DNA of 64,000 nucleotides. Origin: Cordylochernes scorpioides. Its lineage: Eukaryota; Arthropoda; Arachnida; Pseudoscorpiones; Chernetidae. This document shows positions 19,089 to 30,321 of the stretch, piece after piece. How positions within the stretch are numbered: position 1 is the first letter of the stretch; each line of letters begins with the position of its first letter. Location of the stretch: contig CP092874.1 of assembly GCA_030710605.1 (NCBI GenBank), positions 45,906,665 to 45,970,664 on the forward strand. Direction: 5' to 3'. Below the pieces are notes generated by a model that worked only from the letters and a program-made list of their open reading frames with translations, did not search any database and was not told the origin of the DNA. The translations under genes were made by a program, and so were the position numbers.

Positions 19089-21290
19089 CCGGGTGATCCA
19101 AAAGTCCCGCACAACTTTAAAAATTAATAACTCCGCGAATATTTGCATTAGAGCAATGCGGTAAATACCATTGGGTTCAGGATGCAATCGGATTTTTTTA
19201 TGGCAAATAATGAAAAATTCGAAATTGATTTTAGTTACAACTTTATTCGCTAGATGGCGCTCTACCAGAATCAGCGACTCAGCGGCCAAATTGTTTGATA
19301 AATTGAAAAATATAAATGAACGACACGTATTTTTCCTTTTTGAATACCAGAGAAGAACCCTGATAATATCAAATGATAAATTAATAAAACACCATTTCGC
19401 CAAAAGTTAGAAGAAATGGTTACAGATTTTTAAATACAATCTGAGATATGTAAAATAGGTAAATGCAAATTAAAACATGCAGCAAAAAATATCTATATTT
19501 TAGATGGGGTTTTATGAAATAGATTAAATGTTTGAAAAACACTGCTGATATCAATACACGATTTTTGAAATGTTAAGATAGTAACAAAAATTAAAATTGC
19601 ACTACTAATAGGATTTCGTGCTATAAGGAATGTGTAGTTTCTTGACTAATTGGCGACACTTGACTATTTAACTGGATATTTGTCATGATCCAAAAATGAA
19701 ATATAGAGGGGAGTGACAAAATATATTTGTCGTACTTTATTCCAAATATCCTATGGGTTTGTCATGTTATCATTGTTTATTATACTGTACATAATTTTGA
19801 AAATGTATCCCCTCAAAAAAAAAAATCATTTTTAAATCGACCTTTTGCGTTGAAAAACGTGGTAGTGAAATCATTTTGTATTAATTTTTGAGCAAAATAT
19901 CTAAAGTTGGTGGGGGGGGGGGGGGGATAAAGAGAATAATCCTTATGCTATTTATTCTAATGAGCAAAAAGCGATAAACTAAACATAAGGGGTAAAATTG
20001 TGTATACCAGTGTTATTCGAGAAGTTAAACACTTTGGCCTGCACGACATAATATAAGATGGGGGCAAATGACAAACAAAAATATTACTGTTCACAGAAAA
20101 AAAAGAGTCAATATGTGAGTACAGCATTTATTATTCCCCTAAACCAAAACAAAGAGCTGCAAAATATAACACATGAGGTAACTGCCTTCTCTCTTGTATT
20201 AGGTCACAATCCTTGCTCAATGTGGCGCCCTTCATTCTCAAACACCGCCTGCAGACGTAGATGACAGAATGGTCACAATTAAATAGTTGAAATTTATAAA
20301 ACGTGCCATCTGATAGAAGCCTTCAACATGGCCAATGTGGTAGGCCGGGATCGATAAAAATGCGACTTAATGTACCCCCATAACCGATATTGTAAGGCGT
20401 CAAGTCTGGTGATATTGGAGGCCACTGGTATATAAAGGGGCGACTTATCAACGAATTTCACCGAACGTGTCCTTCAGCAATTGTTTGGAACTGCGGGAGA
20501 TATGAGGAGGTCCTCCATCTTGCATGAATGTTATTTCGCTTAGTGCTTGTCTGTCCTGCAATATGGGAATAACCTTTTCTATCAAAAGTTGAACATTACG
20601 TTCACCAGTTACAAAAACGGTTTTAAAATTTCTTCCATTGATTTTTTCAAAGAAAATTGGCCCAATAATAAAAGAAGAAGTGAACCTAAAAAAACTGTAG
20701 TGGTATTTCTGTAAAAATCCTAGGGTTTTCTGTTGCCAAAAAGAGGCAGTTTTGATTGTTGAATTCTCCCTTTAGATAAAAGTGAGCATCAACTGTTCTT
20801 AGAACATTTGACAGCCAGTTTTCATCAATATCAATTTACCGGAAAAACCATGCAGCGAATTCTTGACGCTTCTCAAAATCGTTGACTTTCAACTCGTGAA
20901 AACATTGAATTTTGTTAGGGTTTTTTTATATAAAAATTCTAAATGTGTGTTCAATTCCAACTGTTCCATACGAAATCCCCGTTTGTCGAGAAACTTGTCT
21001 AGCATCTACTTCTCCATACGCGGATAACGTTTCAATAGCTTGAGCATTCTGCAAAACCGTAACAGCCACTGATTGCATGTCGATGGTCTATACTCCGAGG
21101 TTTTGCTTCCTGAGATCCAGTTTCCTCAAAACTTTTAATCAATCGCTTTAGAGAGTAGCAACTCATTGGTACTTTACCGCTTCGAATATCTTTAAAAGAA
21201 CGAAACGCTCGTAAAGCTTCAGTGGCAGATTCTGAATCACAATTTTAAAAATTCACCAAGAGTGCTTTATCCTGTAGTGACGGCATTCCA
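19089..21290 (-). mobile_element. mariner-like element, 3' part (copy A)
   Basis: Oriented on the minus strand, it runs from the transposase start codon (21,284-21,286) to a terminal inverted repeat at 19,089 (TA then CCGGGTGATCCAAAAGTCC). It matches copy B at 57,729-59,966 throughout. It stops at CGGCATTCCA, where an I-like LINE begins. The same ten bases recur at the LINE 3' junction at 48,932, so they read as a target duplication. A G15 run at 19,912-19,926 replaces a run of six in copy B. Confidence 0.85.
20280..21286 (-). pseudogene. mariner-like transposase relic (copy A)
   Basis: On the minus strand the ATG at 21,284-21,286 begins a much-frameshifted transposase homologous to the copy at 57,729-58,815. 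Recognisable pieces include the region around CTGGATCTCAGGAAGCAAAAC near 21,100, the GGCCCAATAATAAAAGAAG catalytic-domain segment near 20,660, and the C-terminal TTTGAGAATGAAGGGCGCC near 20,240. A large part between about 20,450 and 20,380 is lost. It is not functional. Confidence 0.65.
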
Positions 21291-21491
21291 GGGGGGAGGG
21301 GAGAAGTCCGACCACACCTCCTTGCGATCCCCCCTGGACCCTTGGAATATTTGACCAAATTCTGGTTCGTTTTCAAGATGACTAACGTTGCAACGGCACC
21401 CATTTTCAAATGAAGAGCAAAACTGATATCTCTAGTAAAGCTACCGCGTTCGGGGTAACCGCCGCGTCAGGAGCTGCAGCTCTAGCTCATC

Positions 21492-22238
21492 ATGAGAAAT
21501 CTACTACTGGACACAATTCAATCTACTACAACTCAATATAAATGGTACCCAGAGGAAAATAAAGAGCTGACTTGTCTTCTCTGTGACAACAATGTACATA
21601 TTACTTGTCCTCAGGAGACAAAATTAAATCAGAATCTGAGATTCAATATCAAAGATTATACAACACTACGAAAGGACATACCGGGAAAATTCGGAGGAGG
21701 ACTTGCCGTTTTAATTAAAACTCTAGAAATCAAATTTAAGGAAATCGCCTATAATCAGAGTAAGCCTAGAGAAAGCACGACAGAAGGTCAGGCAATAGAA
21801 ATCTATCTTACAGATAAAACAATTTCAATCATAAATGTTTATCACCACGATAATACTAGCATCAATACAGGCCTGATAGAGACATTAAGTGAAGCGTCTT
21901 CGGATATCGCAATCATACTTGGTGATTTTAACGCCGAAAGACTAACTTGGGGATCACCTGTCCAGGATAACAAATGTCAGCAGGTTGAGGACACGCTAAT
22001 CGACCTCGACCTTACACCGTTATATAACGAAAAGAACACCTATCTATCCAAGTCCACAGGCACAGAATCCGCAATAGACATCACAGCGATAAATTACAAC
22101 ATCGCACCCACAACACAATGGAAAATTCTGAAAAGTGCAATCAGTGACCACCGACCAATTTTAACAACCCTAAAATTCAAAATAGAGAATTTCCAACAGA
22201 ATAAAATAACACTGGAAAAAATTCACAGAAAATCTTGA
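21492..22238 (+). pseudogene. LINE apurinic-type endonuclease domain (E1)
   Basis: The frame shows the exonuclease-endonuclease-phosphatase fold motifs of LINE endonucleases: CPQETKL (catalytic Glu) near residue 38, GGGLAVLI near 65, LGDFNAERLTWGSP near 140-153, and ISDHRPILTT near the end. The domain nicks target DNA to prime reverse transcription. The N-terminus is out of frame: QLNINGTQRK, expected before the start, is visible in another frame at about 21,530. The stop at 22,236 separates it from RT. A real but broken domain. Confidence 0.78.
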
Positions 22239-22842
22239 AGAACTGTGCAACGAAGAATTAAATCGCAAAACGATTGACAAAAAATTGGAAAAATTCTCTT
22301 CGAACATATCCAAAGCTGCAAAAGTATAGATACCTAGAGGTAGACGTAAAGACCTGTGAATACTTTACTGGAAAGACCACAATATCGAGGCAATGATTGC
22401 AGAGAAAGACAATATCAATGAACTTCTTAAAACAAATAAAACAGAAAAAATCATAAAGGAACTCACTGAAATTAGTCACAAAATAGAACAAGAAATTTGG
22501 ATATTAAACAAGAAAATTGTGCAGAATTCTGAGAGAAGAATGGATACAAAAAAGGAAAGCCATCACTGGAATATAATTAGTGTTATAAAACAATCAAAAC
22601 CAACACTAATCCTCCAATACTCTAACCGATATTAATAGCGAGAACGAACAAACAGATGGCTGAAATAATTGCTGAATATCTTTCAAGCACTTCAGACTCA
22701 GCTATATGAATGAAGGCAGGACTCTAAAAAATAGTGTAAACAGGTTAGTTAAACAAGCAAGAAATTACCATCAACAAGATATTTACTCGAGAGACTTCAC
22801 ACTGAATGAGCTAAACTCATCAATAGGAAAGTTGAATACAAG

Positions 22843-23463
22843 ATGTCACCTGGAGATGCTCTAATATTTGGTCAAATAATTAAACACTTTGGAGACAAAG
22901 CTAAAAATCAACTCCTACGAATACTGAAGATTTCATGGCAAACTGGTAAACTACCAAAGAATTGGAAGATATCAATTATAGTGCCAATACTGGAACCAAA
23001 CAAAGATGCCAAGGAATGCAAGAACTATCGGCCAATTGCTCTTACCAGCATACTTTGTAAAATAACAGAATTAATTATTCACTGTAGGCTCATAGTCTGG
23101 CTCACTAACAAAAATAAAATAAGCTTCTACCAAACTGCCTAAAGTTCCAGACACTGTACAACTTATAAACTGTTCTACTTCTGTCAATCAATAATAGATT
23201 TCTAGGGAAAACCGCCAAAGAAGACAACGGCCGTATTCCTGGATATGAACTCAGCTTTTGATCGAGTGTATAGGGAGAAATTACTTGAAAGGCTGCACAA
23301 CATCGTAGTAAAAGGAAAAATTTTAATCTGTATCGCAGACTTCTTAAGGGGAAGAAGGATAAAGGTTCGGGTCAATGGAGCATTTTCCAAGGACCGAAGA
23401 ACATGGGCTGGTGTACCTCAGGGATCTGTGCTCAGTCCTCTACTCTTCTCGCTATATGTTAAC
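22843..23463 (+). pseudogene. LINE reverse transcriptase, N-terminal half (E1)
   Basis: Two frames give RT motifs in order: PKNWKISIIVPILEP, KNYRPIALTSILCKITELI (motif 1-2), FLDMNSAFDRVYREKLL (motif A with its Asp), and GVPQGSVLSPLLFSLYVN (motif B) ending exactly where the gypsy LTR begins. A stop and frame change lie near 23,140-23,200. The catalytic YxDD motif should come from DNA beyond the gypsy insertion, where it reads YPDY. Confidence 0.78.
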
Positions 23464-23599
23464 TGTTGTTTATGTAAATAGATGAATATCATTTGTATTA
23501 TTTAAAGCCTCATTATGTAAAAATATATGTATATATAATTTGGACATTTCTTGTTGGCCATGGTCAAGTTTGAGCTCTTGTACATCTAATTACGACACA
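23464..23599 (+). repeat. gypsy 5' LTR (deleted)
   Basis: It begins TGTTGTTTATGTAAATAG and ends TTACGACACA. Compared with the 168-bp 3' LTR it lacks the AAACGAAAAGAATAAGAGC... block. Confidence 0.8.
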
Positions 23600-23732
23600 A
23601 AAAAAGTGGCGATGAGGATGCGCGATCTACAGAGCCAGTAAAAAGCTGAGGAAAACGGCGTCTATTCAAGTATAACAACTACATATTTTAAACTATCTGG
23701 ATCAAGAAAACAAAGGAGTGGAAAATATCAGC

Positions 23733-24420
23733 ATGACAAGTTCAAAGTTAATAGTACCTTTTAGATGCTATAGCCCAGTGGAGGACACTTCGATCTTTGT
23801 GTACAAAAATTTGAGGCTTTCTTTTTGGCATCTGAAGGAGGAGATTAAAGTGCTGATTTTTGCCTCGCTACCAGATTCAGAAACTTTGAAGCAGGGAAAC
23901 CACATTTTTTTTCTGGTCTATTTGAAGATCAACCCTATGATACTATCATTCAAAGAATTAAGCTGCATTTGGATGCAAAGAAGAAAGTGATACCACAGCG
24001 ATGCAGATTTTTAAAGAGAATTCAACAGGAAGGAGAATCAATTTCGGAATATCTTAGAGAATTGGAACCTTTAGCAATAAATTGTAATAATATACGAGAC
24101 CGTTTTGTGGCTGGAATCAAGTTGGAAAGCCTGCAAAATAAGCTACTACAAGAAAACGACGATGTCACCCTGGATAAAGTTTTGCAGTGGCGATCTCGTT
24201 CGAACTGGCGCAGATAAATACAAGAGAATTACAAGATAAATTAGTGGCCAAGATATCCCCTGTGAATGGAAAAGATAAAAAGGGTGAGTACAATAATACT
24301 ATGGTGCAGCATAGGCCTTTCAGGCAAAGGGGAGAAATAATGTGTTATAGATGTTGTGAAAGACATTCACACGTGGCCTCTGTTTGCCCTCATAGAACAA
24401 AGATTTGTTTTAAAATGTAA
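23733..24420 (+). pseudogene. gypsy Gag relic
   Basis: Frameshifted frames give a capsid-like region (KLIVPFRCYSPVED; LKRIQQEGESISEYLRELEP near 24,010; KLLQENDDVTLDKVLQW) and a knuckle region, MCYRCCERHSHVASVCPHR, near 24,340. SISEYLRELEPLAINC is typical of gypsy Gag linked to K02A2.6-like Pol. At least three frame changes disrupt it. Confidence 0.65.
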
Positions 24421-24462
24421 AAAACTGGGTCATTTAAGTAGGGTCTTAAAAGCTAGTAAAAA

Positions 24463-24768
24463 ATGTGGAGATCTAAATTTGTACAAAAGGACTCTATATA
24501 TTCTGTACAGGGCGAAACTGATGCCACAATAAATTTAACAGTAGATGAATATTCTTTGTGCTTTACAATAGATTCAGAAAGTCCAGTTACGTTAATACCT
24601 AAAGATATTTATAAGATTTATTGGCAAGTTAAAAAATTATTTCCAACAAATTTAAGATTAAAATCCTTTTGTGGTAAATCAATAGAGATTATTGGGCGAA
24701 GAAATGTTTTTGTAAAAGAAGCCAACCAATATTTACGATTAATAGTTTTAAATGAAAAATTCAGGTGA
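24463..24768 (+). pseudogene. gypsy aspartic protease (active site lost)
   Basis: The frame covers a retroviral-type protease. The expected DTGS active site reads FTIDSESPVTLIP here, while the inverted copy at 53,754-54,059 still reads DTGS. Loss of the catalytic DTG triplet would abolish processing. Flanking words (ATINLTVDEYSLCF; LKSFCGKSIEIIGRRNVF) match the other copy closely. Confidence 0.75.
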
Positions 24769-24837
24769 TTTTTTTTTTGTTAGAAAGAGAATGACTTAAA
24801 CAGTTAAAACTTGATTATTTTAGATAGTTTAGCATTA

Positions 24838-25960
24838 AAAATTTAAATAATGAATCTAATAGAAATAGTTTGATTGATAGATATGCAGATTTGTTTAACA
24901 AATATTTGGGCTGTCTAAAGGATGTTAAAATACATTTCAATTTAAGAAAGGATGTGACTCCTGTGTTTTGTAAAGCCAGAAGTTTACCTTTCTCTCTAAA
25001 AATCAAAGTAGAGAATGAAATTGATCGTTTAGTGAATTCTTGCATTTTATAACCTATAGTTCATGCAAATTGGGCCGCTCCAATAGTACCAGTATTAAAA
25101 AAGGATGGTAGTGTAAGGATATGTGGTGACTTTAGATGTTCAGCTAATAAAGCAATAGAATTAGATAGGTATCCCCTTCCATCGATCGATGAGATATTTT
25201 TAAAATTATCTAGAAGCACCGTATTTTCGACTCTAGACCTATCACAGGCTTACTTACAAGTAATGTTAGCGGAGAAGCCAAAGCTGTTGTTGATATGAAC
25301 ACAACAAAGAGGTTGTTTTCTTATAAAAGACTACCATATGACGTAGCGGTAGCACCGAATAAATTTAAGAGGATTATGGAAGGTCTATTTGCTGATTTGC
25401 CAGGTGTGGCCTGCTACATAGATGATATTTTAGTTGCAGGAAAAAACTTTGAAGATCATGAACAAAAGTTGGGTCTAGTGTTTAGATGATTGCTAGAAAA
25501 AGGTTTGAAGTTAAACAGATATAAATGTGAATTTGAAAAGAAATCGGTGGAATATTGCGCTATTCTATCAACTTTTGAAAAAAAATTAAAGATGGAATTG
25601 GACGAAAGAATATCGAATGTTATTTAAAAAATGTAAATCATTATTAATGGACTATGGACTAGGCGTAATTCTGAATCATAGAAATGATAGAAAGAGGAAG
25701 AATACCCTATAGCCTTTGCTTCTAGAACATTAACTGAAGCGGAAAAACGTTCCTCTCAACTAGAAATGAAAGCGTTGAGCATAACTTTTGGCGTTGAGAA
25801 ATTCAGACAATACTTACTGGGACGAAATTTTTATTGGTCACAGACAACCGACCCTTAATTCATATATTTTCACCTCATAAACCAATTCCCATATGTGCAT
25901 CATCCAGAATTAAAAGATAGTCCTTAAAATTAGCTGCATTTAATTGTACTGTAGAATTTC
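24838..25960 (+). pseudogene. gypsy RT and RNase H relic
   Basis: Several short frames cover RT: the entry segment VFCKARSLPFSLKIKVENEI, then WAAPIVPVLKKDGSVRICGD near 25,070-25,130, FSTLDLSQAYLQ near 25,230, KRLFSYKRLPYDVAVAP, and the catalytic CYIDDILVAG near 25,420. RNase H traces follow near 25,720-25,960 (RTLTEAEKRSSQLEMKALSI, then TDNRPLIHIFSPHKP). It would copy element RNA into DNA. Stops and shifts occur throughout, but the YIDD box itself is preserved. Confidence 0.75.
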
Positions 25961-26130
25961 GAAAACTAGTGATAATTCCAATGTTGACGCATTGTCACAT
26001 CTTCCTTTAGAATCGAGTGTCAGGGAGTCTCTTGATGAAGACCAGGTACTTCTTCTCAGGAAGGTGGCATATGAGACGCCCCGAGATAAAATACTGTCTA
26101 TAGTATTAAGGAATGTTATAGAAGGCAACT

Positions 26131-26884
26131 GTGTGGAAATTCACAAGGGTACCGAGAGAAAACCCACTAGCTCTTCAATATAAGATCAATGAGGAATTAA
26201 GTTTGGAGTTTGGTTGTCTTCAATGGCGTGAAAGAGTGGTAATTCCCCAAAAATTAAGATCTTTAATTTTAAATGACTTGCATGAAATACACATGGGGAT
26301 TGTTAAAATGAAGATGATTGCCAGACGGTATTTTCTGGTGGCCAGGCATAGACAGTAACATCGAGGAGTTAACTAGAGAATGTAGAGTATGCCAAGAATC
26401 GGCAAGCATGCCCCCGGCTACCATCTCGGAATGGACTTGGCCCGAAAAACCGTGGCATCGACTTCATCTTGATCTAGCAGGCCCGTTCATGGGAAGAATG
26501 TTTTTGGTTCTCGTGGACGCATACTCAAAGTGGATAGAAATTTTTATCATCAAAGATATTACCAGCAAAACGATTATAAATCATCTTAGAGAAATTTTGC
26601 CAGATTTGGATTGCCCTAATTTTTGGTTACATATAACGGAAACATTTGTCTCCGGTGAATTCGAGCAATTTTCCAAAATGACTGGTATACGGCACACTAA
26701 GACCAGTCCGTATAATCCTATTACAAATGGTTTAGCTGAGAGATATGTAATAGAGTATAAAAACCTTTTGAGAAAGAATAATGGGAAGGATGATTCAGAG
26801 ACGAATCTACAAAGATTCCTATTTGCTCATAGAGCATTCCCTCAAACTGTAATAAAAGAATTCCCCCGCGGAACTGCTAATTAA
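26131..26884 (+). pseudogene. gypsy integrase relic
   Basis: The zinc-binding part shows LHEIHMGIVKMK and CRVCQESASMPP. The core shows HLDLAGPFMGRMFLVLVDAYSKWIEI with the first catalytic Asp and ends SPYNPITNGLAERYV with the catalytic Glu. The middle DNG motif is replaced by HITETFVSGEF, so the second Asp is gone. The frame switches near 26,330. Integrase would insert the cDNA; this copy cannot. Confidence 0.78.
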
Positions 26885-27008
26885 GAGAAGTTTAAGATCA
26901 AGATTCTCGAATTTAATACCAAGATGGGAAATCCGCGAGAGGTATTTCATGGGGCCGTAAGAAGGCAGGAGCAGTTTAGTACAGGTTGCGAGGTTTATTT
27001 CCGAAACT

Positions 27009-27419
27009 ATGCAACTGGACCTAAACGGTAAAAAAGGTACCATTTTGAAATTATTGAGATACCGTCACTACCTTATAAGTTGCGAGGGCGTCGTGTATAA
27101 GAGACATATCAATCAATTGCGACCTGTGAGAAAGAAACAAGTGGAGACAAGAAATTTGATACTTCCTCGAACATCAGGAGAGAAGCCTGTAGGTGGAGGT
27201 CAGATATATAGTGAAGAGGAGGTTCCAGAGGTTACATCAGGAAACAAGGAGGAGGCTGCTTCTGTGCACGTACCCTCTTGCACTCCTAGACCAGGGCCTG
27301 CTGCTCTGCACGTGTCCTCTTGCACTCCTAAACCGGAGCCTGCCGCTGTGCAAGTGCCCGTCCGCAGTCCTAGACCTCAGAGAGCCAGGAAACCCCCAGA
27401 CCGACTGGAGTATTATTAA
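27009..27419 (+). CDS. gypsy Pol C-terminal tail
   Basis: An open frame of 136 codons encodes the end of the gypsy polyprotein. It starts with a GPY-like region (GKKGTILKLLRYRHYLISCE, HINQLRPVRKK), followed by two to three repeats of VHVPSCTPRPGPAA-type units of about 18 residues and PQRARKPPDRLEYY before the stop. The role of such Pro-rich tails is unclear. It is separated from integrase by stops, so it is translated only if the element is repaired. Confidence 0.65.
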   Translation: MQLDLNGKKGTILKLLRYRHYLISCEGVVYKRHINQLRPVRKKQVETRNLILPRTSGEKPVGGGQIYSEEEVPEVTSGNKEEAASVHVPSCTPRPGPAALHVSSCTPKPEPAAVQVPVRSPRPQRARKPPDRLEYY

Positions 27420-27430
27420 GGGGGGAGATG
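27420..27430 (+). other. gypsy polypurine tract
   Basis: GGGGGGAGATG immediately precedes the 3' LTR and follows the pol stop codon, the usual place for plus-strand priming. Confidence 0.7.
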
Positions 27431-27598
27431 TGTTGTGTATGTAAATAGATGAAGATTATTTGCATTCTTTAAAGTCTCATTATGTAAGAATATATGTGTA
27501 TATAAATTTGACATATTTTGTTGGCCAAACGAAAAGAATAAGAGCTAAATAAAGAGTCATGGTTAAGTTTGAGTTGTTGTACATCTAATTACGACACA
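27431..27598 (+). repeat. gypsy 3' LTR
   Basis: 168 bp, TGTTGTGTATG...TTACGACACA, with AATAAAGAG near 27,549. The same-length LTR occurs inverted at 50,633-50,800 with the same downstream flank (ACCTTAA...), showing both gypsy copies occupy one original site. Confidence 0.85.
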
Positions 27599-29020
27599 AC
27601 CTTAACAACATTCATCCTCACTGTAGACACAAAGGTTGCCTGTTATCCAGATTATATAGCCATATGGAACACAAGTAGCATAATAGAAATATCAGAAAAA
27701 TACTGAGCACATCAATGAGAGGACTGGAGAAGTGGGCAATGAAACTCAAAATGACAATAAACCCACTAAACAAAAACCTATAGGTCTTCATAACTGACAG
27801 GAAAAAACGCATGACTTTAACTCCAAAATAAGCATAAACAACCATTTAATTGATAAAATTAGATCTCCAAATTACCTAGGTGTGATACTTGATGAGGAAT
27901 TGCGATTTACAGAACACATAATTAGCACCTCAAATAGAGCTACCAGAAACCTAAACATTCTGAAAAGGCTATGTGGAACAAATTGGGGAGCAAACTCAAA
28001 ATTCTCAGAACAACATATATCACCTTAATAAGGCCACCTGTTTGGGCTCCCTCAAGTTCATCACTAAAAAGAAGACTAGACAGTGTTCAAGCAAAAGCGG
28101 CAAAATTAATCACTGGTTCTGTTTTAAATACCAACAATTAGAAAATTCAGAGAGAATGTGGTCTAGACCTACTTGAAAGCAGAAGACAATTAAAAACAAT
28201 AAAATTCACCAATAGCTTAAAAACTAAAGAAACCGAACACATATCCCATAGAAACTGTTATTTTGTAGTTTATTTAACACATAAATATACTACAAATTAA
28301 GATAATATCTTATTTTATTATCTTTAAAAGGAAAAAAAACATATTATAATTAGAGAATTATTTACAACACACTAAAAGGTAAACATTAGGGCTAATACAT
28401 TCCTTTGTTCTGTACTGCCAGGGTTGCTGAAACACATTTATTTTAACAGAAACTATTTAAACCTGACACAAAAAGAAAGGATCAAAAGATCTTCATCACT
28501 TCAGTACGACAACAATATTAGAAAGATCATAAATATGAAACATAATAAATTTCAAATTCGAGAATAACCAATATTTCCTACCCCATTGCCATCAAATGAA
28601 TCATCAATCTTAACCTGAATGAACCCTGCAATAAAAAAAAGAGAACAAAAACATACTTAAAAAGAAAGGACTTGACACAATTGGTTTATGCGATCAGATA
28701 AATTATTTAACAGCATATACAGATGGATCATCAGACCTTACCATAAGTAATGGAGGGGCTGGAATTAACATAATACTGCAAGATGGAACATACATCAAAA
28801 TCAAAGAAGGAGCAAGAAAGATTTCACTTGTGAACTGACAGCTATCTGGAAAGCTCTTGATATATGCCTTAACCAACCATCCCTGCATCAAGCAGAAGGA
28901 ATTATAACATACCGTACAACGACTTCATATCCGATCTAGAAGCAATTCAGAAGGGCAATACTATAATCACACAGAAAATACACTCGTTACTTACTCAACT
29001 GATATCATTGGAGAATAACT
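27599..29020 (+). pseudogene. I-like LINE (E1) RT end and RNase H, left copy
   Basis: E1 resumes after the gypsy insertion. In shifting frames one sees YPDYIAIWNTSS (position of the YADD box, catalytic Asp lost), MRGLEKWAMKLKMTINP, LKILRTTYITLIRPPVWAPS and KAAKLITGS, then an RNase H domain near 28,700-28,980: YTDGSSDLTISNGGAGIN and CELTAIWKALDIC. A solo LTR interrupts it at 28,256. At 29,020, within RNase H, it is joined to an unrelated LINE ORF1. RNase H between RT and the C-terminus is characteristic of I-like LINEs. Confidence 0.78.
28256..28448. mobile_element. solo LTR, 193 bp, in left E1 copy
   Basis: The segment has ends TGTTATTTT...TTTTAACA and is flanked by the exact 5-bp duplication GAAAC (28,251-28,255 and 28,449-28,453). 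The inverted E1 copy near 50,000 has a single GAAAC and no insertion, giving a true empty site. TG...CA ends with a 5-bp duplication and no coding interior fit a solo LTR; a small non-autonomous element is the alternative. Confidence 0.75.
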
Positions 29021-30081
29021 GGAGAACAGCTACCTCCCAAGAATACCTGTGCCAAATCATTACGAATATCACCAGCTCACGGACCGAGCAGATCCAGGCC
29101 CTCATTGCCGAGGTAGAGACCCTCTCTGGCACCCTCGCGTCCTTTAAGGAACTGGACGAAATCATGCCACAGACTGCCTGCCAAAGCTCCCAGACTGACC
29201 CCACCAAGCCTGCCACTCCTCCTCCTCCTGACAAGCCTGCCTCCACCCTGCCTGCTCCTGTTGCAACCAAGAGGAAGCAGCCTGAGGCTCTCAACCCGCC
29301 CGCAAAAAGACCCAACCTAAAAGGTCCAACCAAACTTGCGTCATCCCGCGCATCCAAGCCTGCGGCCGCCCAAGTGGTCCTCCATGGGGAAAAATCGGCG
29401 GCCCACACAGTGGTCGTCTCTGACGACCCACAGGCTGAACCCAGGGACATTTACAAGGCTGTCCGCGCTGCCCACACCCTACCCCAAGGTGTTTGGGCCT
29501 CTCTGCGCACCAAGGGGAAGCTGGTCCTCCATTCCAGCAATCCCAACATCATCCCTGTGGTGACTACCTCCCTGGCCAGCAAGCTAACGGGAATGAAGGT
29601 CCGCCAGCAGAAGGACATCCTGCCAAGAATCTGCCTCTTCAGAGTGGATGAGGAGACCTCCAATTCCACAATCGAGGAGACCTTCCTGGCAACCGCCGCT
29701 GTCAGCCAGCTCCCCGGGAACAAAGTGGTGCGCGTGGCGCACCGTTCTGCACTCAGAAACGGGACCTGCACCGCCTTCATCGAGGTGGACCTCAAGACCT
29801 TTGGAGCCCTGGGCAACCGCGGAAGAATCGTGGTTGACGGTGTGATCCTCAACTTCGAGGCGTCCATCCGCGCCCGCGTCTGCTTCCGCTGTTGTGGCTT
29901 CGGCCACAACTCCACCCACTGTTCCAGAGCTCCCAAGTGCCATGAAGGCCGCTCCTGCCCAACCAGAGCTGACCAGCACACTTCAAAATGTGCCAACTGC
30001 TGCCAAAAAGGCCTCTCAGACAACCACGAGGCGAGAGCCTCAATCTGCCCCATCCTGAAGTCTAAGGCCCGCACGTTTTAG
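29021..30081 (+). pseudogene. LINE ORF1 (Gag-like) with zinc knuckles (E5)
   Basis: About 350 codons, markedly GC-rich against the surroundings. In order: a helical N-terminal part (EQIQALIAEVETLSGTLASF), a Pro-rich linker (KPATPPPPDKPASTLP), an RNA-binding-like domain (GKLVLHSSNPNIIPVV to DGVILNFEA) and CCHC knuckles CFRCCGFGHNSTHC, a second Cys/His group, and CANCCQKGLSDNHEA. This is the ORF1 layout of R1-like LINEs, which binds element RNA. The first few codons come from E1 RNase H, so the true start is missing. No ORF2 follows. Confidence 0.75.
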
Positions 30082-30321
30082 GCTTCAAAAACCCTACGCC
30101 TCCAACTCCTCCCGCCACCTTCTACTGGTTACTGGACCCCCGCCTCGCTTCTCCCAGGCGCTGTTCCCCTGCTTTCCCAACGTTTCCACTTCCCTGCGAG
30201 TCTTCTCCTGCCGCTACATCCTCCTATTCCTTGCCTCCTCACATCGCGCATGGGCTCAAAAATCATTACTTTTGGTTAGTAGCCCGTTAAACCACATATA
30301 AACGTTGAGGTACAGCTTGCA
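30082..30321. other. spacer between LINE ORF1 and hammerhead
   Basis: GC-rich, pyrimidine-rich DNA continuing the composition of the ORF1 until about 30,260, with no supported frame. Confidence 0.4.

Larger units (their letters stand above)
21291..23463 (+). mobile_element. I-like LINE (E1), 5' part, left copy
   Basis: A non-LTR retrotransposon starts directly after the mariner breakpoint with a ~200-bp GC-richer leader. It continues with an endonuclease (21,492-22,238) and RT (22,843-23,463), and is then split by a gypsy insertion at 23,464. It resumes at 27,599 with RT thumb and RNase H. No ORF1/gag is seen in the leader, so it is either internally deleted or this is not its true 5' end. 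Confidence 0.75.
23464..27598 (+). mobile_element. gypsy LTR retrotransposon (left copy)
   Basis: Two LTRs in direct orientation (23,464-23,599 and 27,431-27,598; TGTTG...CGACACA) bracket a decayed gag-pol with protease, RT, RNase H, integrase and a proline-rich tail. The insertion splits the E1 RT frame. The 5' LTR lacks ~32 bp present in the 3' LTR. An inverted second copy with the same 3' flank lies at 50,633-54,182. Many stops and shifts make it non-functional. Confidence 0.88.
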
